A DNA stretch of 64,000 bases from Propylenella binzhouense (GCF_009866965.1 NZ_SPKJ01000012.1:1-64000), one strand, 5' to 3'; positions 9,630 through 18,454 are shown, counted from the stretch's first letter. The notes: generated from the letters alone by a model not told the origin. Numbers and translations are program-made.

Positions 9630-9720
9630 TGCGGCGCGGAGGCGGAAGGCGAGGCTGCCTCCGCCGCGCGGCTTCCGTCTGCAGCGGCCGACCTTTCTCA
9701 GCTTCCTCCGGAGAGCAGCG

Positions 9721-10953
9721 ATGACAACGACCCTCGAAACGCTCCGCGTCGGCCTGATCGGCAGCGGCTTCATCGCGAAGTTCCACGTCCAGGCCTTCCT
9801 GAACGTGCGTCACGTGCGGATCGCGGGCGTGACGAGCCGGACGGCCGCGCACTGCCAGGGTCTCGTCGAGCGGATCGAGGAGATGGGCCTCGGTCCGTGC
9901 AAGGCCTATCCGACGGTCGAGGCGCTCGCGATGTCCGGCGAGGTCGACGCGCTCTGGCTGCTCACCCCGAACTTTCTGCGGCTCGAGACCATGCGCGAGA
10001 TCCATCGCGCGGTGAAGGCGGGCGCGCCGGTCCGCGCGATCGCCTGCGAGAAGCCGCTCGCCCGCACGCTCCCCGAGGCGCGCGAAATGCTCCGGCTGGC
10101 CGAGGATGCCGGCCTCAACCACGGCTATCTCGAGAACCAGGTCTTCTCCAATGCGGTGGAGCGCGGCAAGGAGATCATCTGGCGGCGGGCGGTGCCCGCG
10201 GCCGGCCGGCCCTATCTGGCGCGCGCCGCCGAGGAGCACAGCGGGCCGCACGAGCCCTGGTTCTGGCAGGGGCTGGAGCAGGGCGGCGGCGTGCTCCTCG
10301 ACATGATGTGCCACAGCGCGGAGGTGGCGCGCTTCATGCTCACGAAGCCGGGCGCTGACCGCGGCGAGCTGAAGGTCGTGAGCGCGACGGCGACGGTCAG
10401 CAACCTCAAATGGACCCGCCCGGCCTATGTCGAGCGGCTCAAGGCGATCAGCGGCGGCGCGGTCGATTACGGCCGCCGTCCGGCCGAGGACTTCGCGCGC
10501 GGCACGATCGTGCTCGAGGACCCGGAGGGCCGGGAGGTCATCATCGAGGCGACCACCTCCTGGGCCTATGTCGGTCCGGGCCTGCGCATCCAGCTCGAGC
10601 TCCTCGGTCCGGAATATGCGATGGAGTTCAGCTCGCTCGGCGGCGGGCTCAAGGTCTTCATGTCGCGCGCGGTAACCGGCCGCGAGGGCGAGGATCTCGT
10701 CGAGAAGCAGAACGCCGAGCAGGGGCTGATGCCGGTGCTCGAGGACGAGGCCGGGACCTACGGCTATACCGGCGAGGACCGCCACATGGTCGAGGCCTTC
10801 CGGCACGGGCGGGCTCCGATCGAGACCTTTCGCGACGGCGTCGCCGTCACCGAGATCCTGATGGCGCTCTACCGGTCCGCCGAGACCGGCGCGCTCGTGA
10901 AGCTTCCGGCGCCGGAGCTCGAGGACTACGTGCCCGTTCCGGCCCGCCCGTGA
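9721..10953 (+). CDS. Gfo/Idh/MocA-family NAD(P)-dependent oxidoreductase
   Basis: 410 aa. The N-terminal Rossmann domain starts with GLIGSGFIAKFH (residues 11-22), and the family EKP motif is at Glu110-Lys111-Pro112. The C-terminal substrate domain contains GGGVLLDMMCHSAEV. Such cytoplasmic enzymes oxidise or reduce sugar, inositol or sugar-acid hydroxyls with NAD(P). The protein is at the long end of the family because of extra segments at about residues 140-180 and 215-260. The ATG at 9721 has GGAG about ten bases upstream. It is divergent from the sugar ABC/tartrate operon and shares its regulatory region, so it probably belongs to the same catabolic system. Confidence 0.85.
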   Translation: MTTTLETLRVGLIGSGFIAKFHVQAFLNVRHVRIAGVTSRTAAHCQGLVERIEEMGLGPCKAYPTVEALAMSGEVDALWLLTPNFLRLETMREIHRAVKAGAPVRAIACEKPLARTLPEAREMLRLAEDAGLNHGYLENQVFSNAVERGKEIIWRRAVPAAGRPYLARAAEEHSGPHEPWFWQGLEQGGGVLLDMMCHSAEVARFMLTKPGADRGELKVVSATATVSNLKWTRPAYVERLKAISGGAVDYGRRPAEDFARGTIVLEDPEGREVIIEATTSWAYVGPGLRIQLELLGPEYAMEFSSLGGGLKVFMSRAVTGREGEDLVEKQNAEQGLMPVLEDEAGTYGYTGEDRHMVEAFRHGRAPIETFRDGVAVTEILMALYRSAETGALVKLPAPELEDYVPVPARP

Positions 10954-10990
10954 GCGGACGGGCCGGCCGGTTCACGGGTCGGCGCGTGGA

Positions 10991-12079
10991 TCAGAGCGAG
11001 GCGGGGCGCTTCGGAAGGCCGAGCGCCTCCTGCGCCGCCCAGACATATTTCAGCTCCATGTGCTTGCGCCAGTCGATCCCCGCCGGGACCTCGCCGGATT
11101 CGCCGAGCTGGGTGAGGAAGGTGTCCATCACGGCCGCGCTCTCGAAGCCGCCGTCCGGGCTCAGCTGCTGGAGCTCGACCTCGTACTGGGCCTCGAAGGA
11201 CGGCGGGACGTCGTAGCCGAACTTCCGGACGATGGCATAGGCCTCGTCCTTGTGGGCGGGATCGAACAGCCATTGCCTCGCCCGCAGCTCCGCGAGCGCC
11301 CAGGCATAGGCGGTCTTCTCGTTCTTCTCGAGCCAGGCCCCCATCGCGCCGATCGCCTCCTGCGGGGCGGCGGTGAGCTGCTCGTAGATGAACTTGCCGC
11401 CGGCATCCTCGATCCCCGCCCGGTGACGCGGAAACACGCTCGCCGCGTCGAGCGTGCCGTTGATGAGCGCCGCCATCCGGTTGTCCGAGCCGCCCGAGCT
11501 CGGGACGAACTGGACGTCCTTCTCGGGGTCGAGGCCGAGCCGGCGCACGATCTCCTTCTGGACCCACGTGTTGCGGCCGTCGAGCGACCCGCCCGAGATC
11601 CTGGCGCCCTTCAGGTCCTCCGGCTTCTCGATGCCCTTGCGGACGCCCATGATCCACCATTCGCTCTGGCGCAGGATGCTGACGACCTTGATGGGGGTCC
11701 CGCTCTTCTCCGCGGCGCTCAGGAAGCTGCTCGTATCGCCGTGCGCGAGATCGAGGCTTCCGCCGATGAGCCCCGGTATGTAGCTGTCGGAGAGGATCAG
11801 CTCGACGTCGGCGAGGCCGACATTCTCGAAATAGCCCTTCGCCCGCGCGATCGTGAGCGGCCAGGCGGCGACGTAGTTCGGATTGAACTCGCCATATTTG
11901 AGCGCGCTCAGGTTGGCCTTGATGTTCGCGAGGCTTGGAACGGCGTCCTCGGCCGAGGCGCCGTTCCGCGTCGCGGCGGCGAGGACGAGGCCGAGCGCGC
12001 CGAAGCCGCCCGCCTTCAGCACCTCGCGGCGCGCCATCCAGCCGGGCCCGCCGACCCCGTTTCCACGTATCGTCTTCAT
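10991..12079 (-). CDS. ABC transporter substrate-binding protein (SsuA/NMT1-like), Tat-type signal
   Basis: 362 aa. The N-terminus has a twin-arginine-type motif, ARREVLKAGG (Arg17-Arg18), a hydrophobic stretch and an Ala-x-Ala cleavage region. The mature part resembles the SsuA/THI5/NMT1 fold of nitrate, sulfonate and taurine binding proteins: ALINGTLDAASVFP, and a PEDLKGARISGGSLDG segment. It should bind a small organic ligand in the periplasm. AGGGAGGGGG precedes the ATG. No permease or ATPase gene is adjacent, so it is an orphan that must share a transporter encoded elsewhere or act as a sensor. It is convergent with the oxidoreductase and divergent from the OsmC-rhodanese gene. Confidence 0.82.
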   Translation of the reverse strand: MKTIRGNGVGGPGWMARREVLKAGGFGALGLVLAAATRNGASAEDAVPSLANIKANLSALKYGEFNPNYVAAWPLTIARAKGYFENVGLADVELILSDSYIPGLIGGSLDLAHGDTSSFLSAAEKSGTPIKVVSILRQSEWWIMGVRKGIEKPEDLKGARISGGSLDGRNTWVQKEIVRRLGLDPEKDVQFVPSSGGSDNRMAALINGTLDAASVFPRHRAGIEDAGGKFIYEQLTAAPQEAIGAMGAWLEKNEKTAYAWALAELRARQWLFDPAHKDEAYAIVRKFGYDVPPSFEAQYEVELQQLSPDGGFESAAVMDTFLTQLGESGEVPAGIDWRKHMELKYVWAAQEALGLPKRPASL

Positions 12080-12202
12080 GCTTCCCCCTCCCTGCGGGCA
12101 GCCCGTCCGGCTGCCATCTCCTTCGGCGTGCGCCGGCCGAACTGCTTCACCGGTCCGGGTTCTTCTGGCCGCTTGCGGTCCCCGGTTAGATTGTACTATG
12201 GG

Positions 12203-12216
12203 CATATGGTAATATG
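12203..12216. promoter_or_regulatory. Inverted repeat in the divergent SBP/OsmC-rhodanese promoter
   Basis: CATAT-GGTA-ATATG is a perfect 5-base inverted repeat in an AT-rich patch of the 164-base gap between two divergent genes. It is a plausible operator or -10 region. No known family consensus was recognised. Confidence 0.3.
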
Positions 12217-12243
12217 TTGCGCAACGTGAAAACGAGGGAGGTG

Positions 12244-12282
12244 ATGCGCGCCTCCCCGCCGTCTCGCGAGCTTTCCCGATGA
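12244..12282 (+). CDS. 12-codon leader ORF coupled to the OsmC-rhodanese gene
   Basis: ATG at 12244 is preceded by a very strong ribosome site (GAGGGAGG). It opens a short frame, MRASPPSRELSR, whose TGA at 12280-12282 overlaps the ATG of the next gene as ATGA. The downstream start has no good ribosome site of its own, so translation probably depends on this leader. The peptide has no run of a single amino acid that would point to classic attenuation. It could equally be only a device for translational coupling. No database family is expected for so short a peptide. Confidence 0.5.
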   Translation: MRASPPSRELSR

Positions 12283-13568
12283 CCCGTGTCAGCGTCCGTC
12301 GGCTCGAAGGCAGGAAGCTGCTCTGCACCGCGGGCCGGCATTCCTTCTTCACCGATCGAAAGGTCGAGGATGGCGGCGCCGATTCCGGCTGCACGTCCGG
12401 AGAGCTCCTGCTTCTCGCCATCGGGTCGTGCGCCACCGGGTCGCTGCGGACCTTCCTGCACGGGCGCGGGCTCGGGAGCGACGGACTCGCCGTCGAGGTG
12501 AGCCTGCAGCCTTCGCCGACGGGACGGGACCGCGACATGATCCTGATCGAGGTGGCGCTGCCCGGGATCCGGTCCTGCGACCGCGCGGCGCTGGAAGCGG
12601 CCGCGATATCCGGCGGCGTGGTGAGCCGGGTGGCGCTCGGCTCGGAGATCGCCGTGCGCGTGCTGCCTGAGAGCGATGAAAGGGATGAAAGGATGGAGGG
12701 GGAGGACATGGCCGAAACCGGCGCGCAGGACGTCAGCTCGCTTGTGAGCCCGGCCTGGCTCGAGGCGCATCGCGGCGATCCGGATCTCCGCCTGATCGAG
12801 ATCGCCGGTCTCCGGCAGGACGACATGCAGGCCTACAAGGCCGGCCACGTGCCGAGCGCGATCTGCTGGCGGTGGAAGGAGATGCTCTGGGACAGCCGGA
12901 TGCGCGACTTCCCGACCCCGGAGGAGTTCGCCCGCCGGATGGGGGAGGCCGGCATCGGCAACGACAGCACCGTCGTCGTCTATGGCGAAGACGTCCAGTT
13001 CGGCATCTACGCCTGGTGGGTGCTGCGCTATTGCGGCCACCGGAACGTGAAGGTGCTCGACGGCGCCCGCTATCGCTGGGCGGCGGAGGGGCGGCCGCTC
13101 GAGACGGCGTTTCCGCCGCCTCCCGCCCCGGTGGCGTACAGGCCGGTGGAGCGCGTGCCCGGCATGCGCATCCTGCGCGACGAGGTGCTCGCCGCGCTCG
13201 CGGAGGGGACGAGCACGATCGTCGACGCCCGCTCGCCGGAGGAATATCGCGGCGAGCGCGTCGGCGGCCCCGGCGGGCCCGATACCGGGGCCGTGCGCCC
13301 CGGCCGGATCCCGGGCGCGCGGCATGTCTTCTACCAGAGCCTCCTCGACGGGAACAAAGCGTTCCGGCCGGCTTCCGAGCTGCGGGACCTGCTGGCCGGG
13401 GAGGGGGTCTCGCCGGACCGGCCCGTGATCGCCTATTGCCGGATGAGCCACCGGGCGACCGTCGCCTATTTCGCGCTGACGCAGCTCCTCGGGTTCGAGG
13501 ATGTCCGCGTCTATGACGGGTCCTGGACCGAGTGGGGCAATCTCGTCGGCGTCCCGATCGAACGGTGA
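12279..13568 (+). CDS. OsmC-like domain fused to tandem rhodanese (sulfurtransferase)
   Basis: 429 aa with three parts. Residues 1-135 resemble an OsmC/Ohr domain: GCTSGELLLLAIGSCATG supplies the first family cysteine at Cys51. The second cysteine position (around 110-115, ISGGVVSRV) carries glycine, so peroxidase activity is doubtful. Residues 150-280 form a first rhodanese domain lacking a catalytic cysteine (VVVYGEDVQFG). Residues 290-429 form a second with the active loop CRMSHR at 387-392, Cys387 being the sulfur-accepting residue. It should transfer sulfane sulfur, with the OsmC part perhaps binding a persulfide or acceptor. An in-frame ATG at 12708 (codon 144) is preceded by GGAGGGGGAGG, so a free sulfurtransferase may also be made. 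Confidence 0.82.
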   Translation: MTRVSVRRLEGRKLLCTAGRHSFFTDRKVEDGGADSGCTSGELLLLAIGSCATGSLRTFLHGRGLGSDGLAVEVSLQPSPTGRDRDMILIEVALPGIRSCDRAALEAAAISGGVVSRVALGSEIAVRVLPESDERDERMEGEDMAETGAQDVSSLVSPAWLEAHRGDPDLRLIEIAGLRQDDMQAYKAGHVPSAICWRWKEMLWDSRMRDFPTPEEFARRMGEAGIGNDSTVVVYGEDVQFGIYAWWVLRYCGHRNVKVLDGARYRWAAEGRPLETAFPPPPAPVAYRPVERVPGMRILRDEVLAALAEGTSTIVDARSPEEYRGERVGGPGGPDTGAVRPGRIPGARHVFYQSLLDGNKAFRPASELRDLLAGEGVSPDRPVIAYCRMSHRATVAYFALTQLLGFEDVRVYDGSWTEWGNLVGVPIER

Positions 13569-13582
13569 GGCCCGGCCGGTTG

Positions 13583-13602
13583 CTCCGCCCGCGGGGGCGG
13601 AG
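13583..13602. terminator. Bidirectional stem-loop between convergent genes
   Basis: Arms CTCCGCCC/GGGCGGAG around the loop GCGG are perfect, and GC-rich flanks can extend the stem. It lies between the stop of the rhodanese fusion and the stop of the TctC-like gene. No T-run follows on either strand. Confidence 0.45.
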
Positions 13603-13619
13603 CGGCCGGGGCCGGGCGG

Positions 13620-14639
13620 CTACTGGATGGCCGCGACGGCCTCCTTCAGGACCTTCGTCAGGTCGCCGCTCGCCTTCACCACCCTCGCCACCTTCTCCTG
13701 CTGCTCGGCGCCGGAAGCGAAGACGATGTCCATGTCGGCCTTCTTCGCCTCGGCGAGCAGTTCGGGGTCCTTCAGCGCCGCCTCGATCGCTGCCCGCATC
13801 TCCTTGGTCGCGGCCGGGTCCATGCCGGGCGGGCCGAAGAAGCCGCGGCTCATCGTGAGGATGGTGACGACCGCCTCCAGCACGTCCCGCTTCGCCGGGT
13901 CGCTCACCAGCTCCGTGACGAGGGGGACGTCGGGAAGGTCGGAGAGCCGCTTGTCGTAATAGACGGCGAGCACGCGCGCCTCGCCGTTGTCGACCATCGG
14001 CTTCACCGCGATCCAGCCGTTGGCGAAGCCGTCCACGTCGCCCTTGATGGCCGCGAGCGCGGTGTCGGCCTGGCCCTCGTAGCCCGTCACGGCCTGCATC
14101 TTGAAGCCCAGCGCATCGGCGAGCACCGAAGTGGCGTAGAAGTCCTCGTCGGTCCCCTGCACCGCGTATTTGAACGGCCGGCCGAGCCCCTTCACCTCGT
14201 CGATCGACTTCAGGTTGGAAACGGCGCCGACGGCGAGCACGCGCGGCTCGGCGGCGGCGCGCCCGAGATAGGTGAACTCGGTCGCCTTGAACTTGGCGCC
14301 CGGGCTGTCGGAGAGCTGCGCGAGGATGATGGCCGGGACGTTGGTGAAGGCGATCGTCATGCCGTCGGGATCTGCCGTCCAGATCGTGTTCGTCCCCTTC
14401 AGCCCGCCGGCTCCGGTGCGGTTCTCGACGCGCACCTGCTTGGCGCCGGAATGCTTCGCGATATAGGGCGCGATCATGCGCGCGTAGCGCGACATCAGCC
14501 CGGCCACCGAATTCGGCACGACGAGCACCACGTCCTTGCCGTCATACACCGGCCCGGCCGAGGCGCGCCCGGGCGCGAGCCCTGCGACACCCAGCGAAAG
14601 GGCCACAGCGAGCCCCGCCAAACCTTTCGTCCAACCCAT
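13620..14639 (-). CDS. TctC/Bug-type tricarboxylate transporter binding protein, orphan
   Basis: 339 aa. A signal peptide (cleavage after ASA, near residue 28) is followed by the Bug fold. Typical elements include a segment on an unusual GVAGLMSRYARMIAPYIAKH backbone and RVENRTGAGGLKGTNTIWTADPDG. It binds a carboxylated compound in the periplasm. AGGAGGAA upstream of the ATG supports the start. No TctA/TctB genes are next to it; the complete set at 27884-30899 has its own TctC. The gene is divergent from the GntR regulator, and the operator at 14783-14798 lies in the shared gap, so it may be co-regulated with the monooxygenase-amidase operon. Confidence 0.85.
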   Translation of the reverse strand: MGWTKGLAGLAVALSLGVAGLAPGRASAGPVYDGKDVVLVVPNSVAGLMSRYARMIAPYIAKHSGAKQVRVENRTGAGGLKGTNTIWTADPDGMTIAFTNVPAIILAQLSDSPGAKFKATEFTYLGRAAAEPRVLAVGAVSNLKSIDEVKGLGRPFKYAVQGTDEDFYATSVLADALGFKMQAVTGYEGQADTALAAIKGDVDGFANGWIAVKPMVDNGEARVLAVYYDKRLSDLPDVPLVTELVSDPAKRDVLEAVVTILTMSRGFFGPPGMDPAATKEMRAAIEAALKDPELLAEAKKADMDIVFASGAEQQEKVARVVKASGDLTKVLKEAVAAIQ

Positions 14640-14782
14640 CGATTCCTCCTGTTCCGCCGGCTCTCCGGCCGGTCGGTCGCACTGTCATCCCGTATGACAA
14701 TAAGTGCAAGCATCGCCCGGTTGTCCGGCAGATGGGACCGTCCCGCCGCTGTGCGAATGAACCCCCCGGCGTTGACAGACGC

Positions 14783-14798
14783 GTGTGAAATATCACAC
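14783..14798. promoter_or_regulatory. Probable GntR operator
   Basis: GTGTGAAATATCACAC is a perfect inverted repeat (GTGTGA-N4-TCACAC). It starts six bases downstream of a -35-like TTGACA (14772-14777). It sits in the 371-base gap between the TctC-like gene (minus) and the GntR gene (plus), where an autoregulatory site is expected. The AT centre flanked by GT/AC fits GntR-type operators loosely. A CRP site would need N6 spacing, so CRP is less likely. Nothing else was recognised in the gap. Confidence 0.5.
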
Positions 14799-15010
14799 TG
14801 TGGTCAGGCAGGGCCGGACCCCGTCCGCGAGTGGCGGGGGCCTGCCGGACCTGCGGCGGCGGGGCGGCGCGCGTGGCGGTCGCCTCGGCGCGACGGCCAC
14901 GCGGCGCGATTCCGAACAGGGCAGCATTCGATGTGCAGATCTTCGACGTCCCGTCCGGCCGCCTGCACCGCGCGCTTCCATGCTCCTTCCGCGATGCGGG
15001 GCGCGGCGCG

Positions 15011-15721
15011 GTGATCCAGGCCGCCTCCGCGGATTTGCGCCAGGGCGGGCCCGCCGAGCGGCCCGCTGCTGCTGGCGGCCGCGAGCGCGCCGCACGGTCC
15101 CTGCGCGACGTCGCCTACGAGGCCGTGCGCCACCGGATCGCGACGCTCGCCTTCAGGCCCGGGGAATATCTGAGCGAGGCCTATCTCTCCGCGATCCTCG
15201 GCATCGGGCGCACGCCGGTGCACCAGGCGCTCGACCGTCTGGCGCTCGAAGGCCTGGTCGATGTCATCCCCCGCAAGGGCGTGATGGTGCGACCCGTCGA
15301 CCTCCGCGAGGCGCGGCAGATCATCGAGGTCCGGCTCGTCAACGAGATCCATTGCGTCCGGCTCGCCGCAAGGCGCGCGAGCGAGGACGAGATCCGTCAT
15401 CTGAGCGACGTTCTCGCGCGCGCGGACCAGTGGATGGCGACGCGCAAGACCGAGCCGATGATGCTCTTAGACCGCGAGTTCCACGCCGTGCTCGCCGCCG
15501 CCTCGCGCAACGCCGTCCTCGCCGAGTGCCTCGGCAAGCTGCACGAGCGCTCGCTGCGGCTCTGGTTCATCTCGCTCGACACGGCGGGCCATCATGTCCG
15601 GGTGCAGGAGCAGCACCGGGCGATCCTGGAGGCGGTGCGAAGGCGCGACGCGGACGCCGCGGAGGCGGCGATGCGCTCTCACATCGAAGCGTTCCAGGCC
15701 AATGTCACGACCTATGTCTGA
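15011..15721 (+). CDS. GntR-family transcriptional regulator, FCD (FadR-like) type
   Basis: 236 aa from the GTG at 15011. A winged helix-turn-helix (AYEAVRHRIATLAFRPGEYL, then IGRTPVHQALDRLALEGLV) occupies about residues 30-95, and an alpha-helical FCD ligand domain follows (EVRLVNEIHCVRLAARRA; DREFHAVLAAASRN). FCD regulators usually repress a catabolic operon and release DNA on binding an organic acid. The frame is open further upstream to 14831, but the extra 60 codons look random and would push the DNA-binding domain far from the N-terminus. GTG at 14933 is another candidate, and no start has a convincing ribosome site. The gene is 46 bases before the monooxygenase gene, whose operon it probably controls. 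Confidence 0.85.
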   Translation: MIQAASADLRQGGPAERPAAAGGRERAARSLRDVAYEAVRHRIATLAFRPGEYLSEAYLSAILGIGRTPVHQALDRLALEGLVDVIPRKGVMVRPVDLREARQIIEVRLVNEIHCVRLAARRASEDEIRHLSDVLARADQWMATRKTEPMMLLDREFHAVLAAASRNAVLAECLGKLHERSLRLWFISLDTAGHHVRVQEQHRAILEAVRRRDADAAEAAMRSHIEAFQANVTTYV

Positions 15722-15766
15722 GCGGCAAAGGCAGCTGTCCGGCCGCAGGGGAGGCGGAGTATCGAA

Positions 15767-16990
15767 ATGGCAAATCCGGATGTCCTGATCGTCGGCGGCG
15801 GGCCGGTCGGTCTGTTCTCGGCCCTCCTTCTCGGCCGCGCCGGCATTCCCGTCCGTCTCTTCGACGTGAACGCGACCGTGCAGAAGGATCCGCGCGCCGC
15901 CACCACCCACCCGGCCACGCTCGAGGTGCTCGGCACGGCCGGTCTCGTCGAGGACATGGCGCGGGTCGGGCTGGTGGCGCCGATCTTCCAGTTCTGGGAC
16001 CGGCCGGGGGCGCGGCTCGTCGCGGAGTTCGACCACGCGCTGCTGAAGGACGATACGCCTTATCCGTTCGTCATCCAGTGCGAGCAGTTCAAGACCTCCG
16101 AGCTGATCCTGGAGCGCCTGCACGACCTGCCGAACGTCGAGCTCCTGTTCGAGCACGAGGCGATCGAGATCGGCCAGACGGAGGACGCGGTCAGCGTGAA
16201 GGCGCGCGGGCCGGACGGCGTCTCCGAGCATGCGGGACGCTATCTGATCGGCGCCGACGGCGGCCGGAGCCTGGTCCGCAAGCAGTGCGGCATCGAGTTC
16301 GAGGGCTTCACCTGGAACGAGCGCTTCATCGTGCTGACGACGCCCTTCGATTTCGAGGCGCATCGCGGCTATTGCTACCGCAGCTACTTCGCCGACCCGG
16401 AGGAGTGGTGCAACTGCTTCAAGGTGGCGGCCGACGGCCCGCCGGGCCTGTGGCGGACGGTGTTCCCGACCAATCCGGCGCTGAGCGAGGCCGAGCTCAT
16501 GAGCGATGAGGCGGTGCAGGCGCGCCTGCAGAAGTTCTTCCCGGCCGCCGAGCCCTATGAGGTCGTGCACCGCAACCTCTACGTCACCCATCAGCGCGTG
16601 GCGGCGCGCTTCCGGCACGGGCGGGTGCTCCTCGCCGGCGATTCCGCGCACGTCAACAACCCGATCGGCGGCATGGGCCTCAACGGCGGCATCCAGGACG
16701 CCGCGAATGCCTGCGAGAAGCTCGTGGAGATCATCCTCGGCGGCGCGCCCGAGGATTTGCTCGACCTCTATGCGCTGCAGCGGCGGACGGTCGCGACGGA
16801 ATTCGTCCAGGAGCAGTCGATCGCCAACAAGCGGCGGCTCGAGGCGAAGGATCCGGAGGTGCGCGCGCGCAACTTCGAGGAACTCGCCCGCACCGCGGCG
16901 GATCCCGTCAAGGCGCGCGACTTCCTGCTCCGCAGCTCGATGATCGCGAGCCAGCGCCGCGTCGCCGCCCTGACCCTCGAGGCGGCGTGA
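15767..16990 (+). CDS. FAD-dependent aromatic-type monooxygenase (PF01494 class)
   Basis: 407 aa, the single-component flavin hydroxylase fold. The FAD ADP-binding motif GGGPVG is at residues 10-15. The DG motif is IGADGGRS with Asp164. The GD motif is LLAGDSAHVNNPIGGMGLN with Asp292, which binds the FAD ribityl/pyrophosphate. Such enzymes use NAD(P)H and O2 to hydroxylate aromatic or heteroaromatic substrates in the cytoplasm. The gene is second in a plus-strand operon; its TGA overlaps the start of the amidase gene, so the two are translationally coupled. This implies hydroxylation and amide cleavage in one pathway. The substrate is not evident. Confidence 0.9.
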   Translation: MANPDVLIVGGGPVGLFSALLLGRAGIPVRLFDVNATVQKDPRAATTHPATLEVLGTAGLVEDMARVGLVAPIFQFWDRPGARLVAEFDHALLKDDTPYPFVIQCEQFKTSELILERLHDLPNVELLFEHEAIEIGQTEDAVSVKARGPDGVSEHAGRYLIGADGGRSLVRKQCGIEFEGFTWNERFIVLTTPFDFEAHRGYCYRSYFADPEEWCNCFKVAADGPPGLWRTVFPTNPALSEAELMSDEAVQARLQKFFPAAEPYEVVHRNLYVTHQRVAARFRHGRVLLAGDSAHVNNPIGGMGLNGGIQDAANACEKLVEIILGGAPEDLLDLYALQRRTVATEFVQEQSIANKRRLEAKDPEVRARNFEELARTAADPVKARDFLLRSSMIASQRRVAALTLEAA

Positions 16991-18354
16991 TGTCGCTCGT
17001 CCGCACGCGCCCGACGGCCCGGCCCTTCCTCGCCGCGACCCGCGCCTTTGCGGCGGGTGCGGATACGCCCCGCGCCTTTCTGGAGCGGTGCCTCGAGGCG
17101 GTGGCGGCGCTCGAGCCCGAAATCGGCGCCTTCGTGACGATGGACGCGGCCTCCGCCCGCGCCGCCGCCGATGCATCGGCCGCGCGCTGGGCGGCCGGCC
17201 GGCCGCTCTCCCCGATCGACGGCATGCCGCTCGGCATCAAGGACATCATAGAGACGGCGGACATGCCGACCGGCATGGGATCGCCGCTCTTCGAGGGCTG
17301 GCGTTCCGAGCGCGACGCGGCCGCCGTGAAGGCGCTGCGGGAGGCGGGCGGGGTCGTCCTCGGCAAGACGGTGACGACCGAGTTCGCGGCGGTGGTGCCG
17401 GGCGCGACCCGCAATCCCTGGGACACGAGCCGGACGCCCGGCGGCTCGAGCAGCGGCTCCGCGGCGGCCGTCGCCGCCGGCATGGTGAGCGCGGCGCTCG
17501 GCACCCAGGTCGTCGGTTCGACGATCCGTCCGGCGAGCTATTGCGGCTGCTTCGGATTCAAGCCGAGCGTGGGCGGGCTCAACCGCGGCGGCAGCCACGA
17601 TTATCTCAGCCAGAGCTGCACCGGCGTGCTGGCCGGCACGCTCGCCGACACCTGGCAGGTCGCGCGCGAGGTCGCGCGCCGCGCCGGCGGCGATCCCGGC
17701 TTCGCGGGGCTCATCGGCCCGGATGCGCTGCCCTCTCCGGTGCGGCCGCCAAGGCTCGCGCTTCTCGAGACGCCCGGCTGGGCGGAGGCGGGCGCCGAGG
17801 CGAAGCGGGCCCTGGAAGGCGCGGTCGCGCGGCTCGCGGCGGAAGGCGTCGAAATCCGGACCCGCGGCTCCGACAGCCGCATCGACGAGCTGGAGGAGGC
17901 GCTCGCCCAGGCCGTCGCGCTCACGCGGCGGATCAATGCCTGGGAATCGCGCTGGCCGCTCAACACCTATCGCGACCGCGATCCCGCCAAGCTCAGCCGG
18001 GTCATGCTCGATCGCCTGGTCGAGGCCGAGGCGATGACGCAGCAGGATTATGCCGAGGACATCGCCGAGCGTGCCCGCATCCGCGCGCTTCACGCCGCGC
18101 TGCGCCCGAGCTTCGACGCCTTCGTGACGCTCTCGGCGCCGGATTGCGCGCCCGTCGGGCTGCAGTCGACGGGCGACCCGTCCTTCGCGGTGCCGGCCTC
18201 GCTCCTCGGCACGCCGGCCGTGTCCCTGCCCGTCCTTTCGGCGGGCGGGCTGCCGCTCGGGCTGCAGCTCGTCGGATATGCGGATGCGGACGCGGAGCTC
18301 TTCGCCCATGCGGCCTGGGCGGCCGGGACGCTCGGAGGGGGCGATCCGGCCTGA
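16990..18354 (+). CDS. Amidase-signature family amidohydrolase
   Basis: 454 aa. The Ser-cisSer-Lys triad is recognisable: Lys84 in GIKDII, the GGSSSGS motif at residues 151-157, and nucleophile Ser177 in VVGSTIRPAS. It hydrolyses a carboxamide (or a related C-N bond) to carboxylate and ammonia in the cytoplasm. The start is ATG at 16990, overlapping the monooxygenase TGA; a GTG three bases earlier is an equal option. The next gene is an ABC binding-protein gene 100 bases downstream. The combination points to uptake and use of an amide-bearing aromatic or heterocyclic compound. GatA (tRNA amidotransferase) is unlikely because the context is catabolic and no GatB/C genes are present. Confidence 0.88.
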   Translation: MSLVRTRPTARPFLAATRAFAAGADTPRAFLERCLEAVAALEPEIGAFVTMDAASARAAADASAARWAAGRPLSPIDGMPLGIKDIIETADMPTGMGSPLFEGWRSERDAAAVKALREAGGVVLGKTVTTEFAAVVPGATRNPWDTSRTPGGSSSGSAAAVAAGMVSAALGTQVVGSTIRPASYCGCFGFKPSVGGLNRGGSHDYLSQSCTGVLAGTLADTWQVAREVARRAGGDPGFAGLIGPDALPSPVRPPRLALLETPGWAEAGAEAKRALEGAVARLAAEGVEIRTRGSDSRIDELEEALAQAVALTRRINAWESRWPLNTYRDRDPAKLSRVMLDRLVEAEAMTQQDYAEDIAERARIRALHAALRPSFDAFVTLSAPDCAPVGLQSTGDPSFAVPASLLGTPAVSLPVLSAGGLPLGLQLVGYADADAELFAHAAWAAGTLGGGDPA

Positions 18355-18454
18355 GGGCGCCGACGGTACCGGAATCGGCCGGCGCGCGCATCCGGCTTGG
18401 GAGATGCGCCGTCGGCCAGGGGGAAAGATCTGCTTCGAACCTTGGAGGGATAGA

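Noticed and set aside
7797-9773. A 658-codon minus-strand frame overlapping the sugar ATPase
   Set aside because: Out-of-frame reading of the real ATPase gene on the same strand; arginine-rich and without motifs.
14783-14798. CRP site
   Set aside because: The half-sites TGTGA/TCACA are right but the spacer is four bases instead of six; a GntR operator is more likely from position.
14831-15010. N-terminal extension of the GntR regulator
   Set aside because: The frame is open, but the 60 added codons look random and the family places the DNA-binding domain close to the N-terminus.
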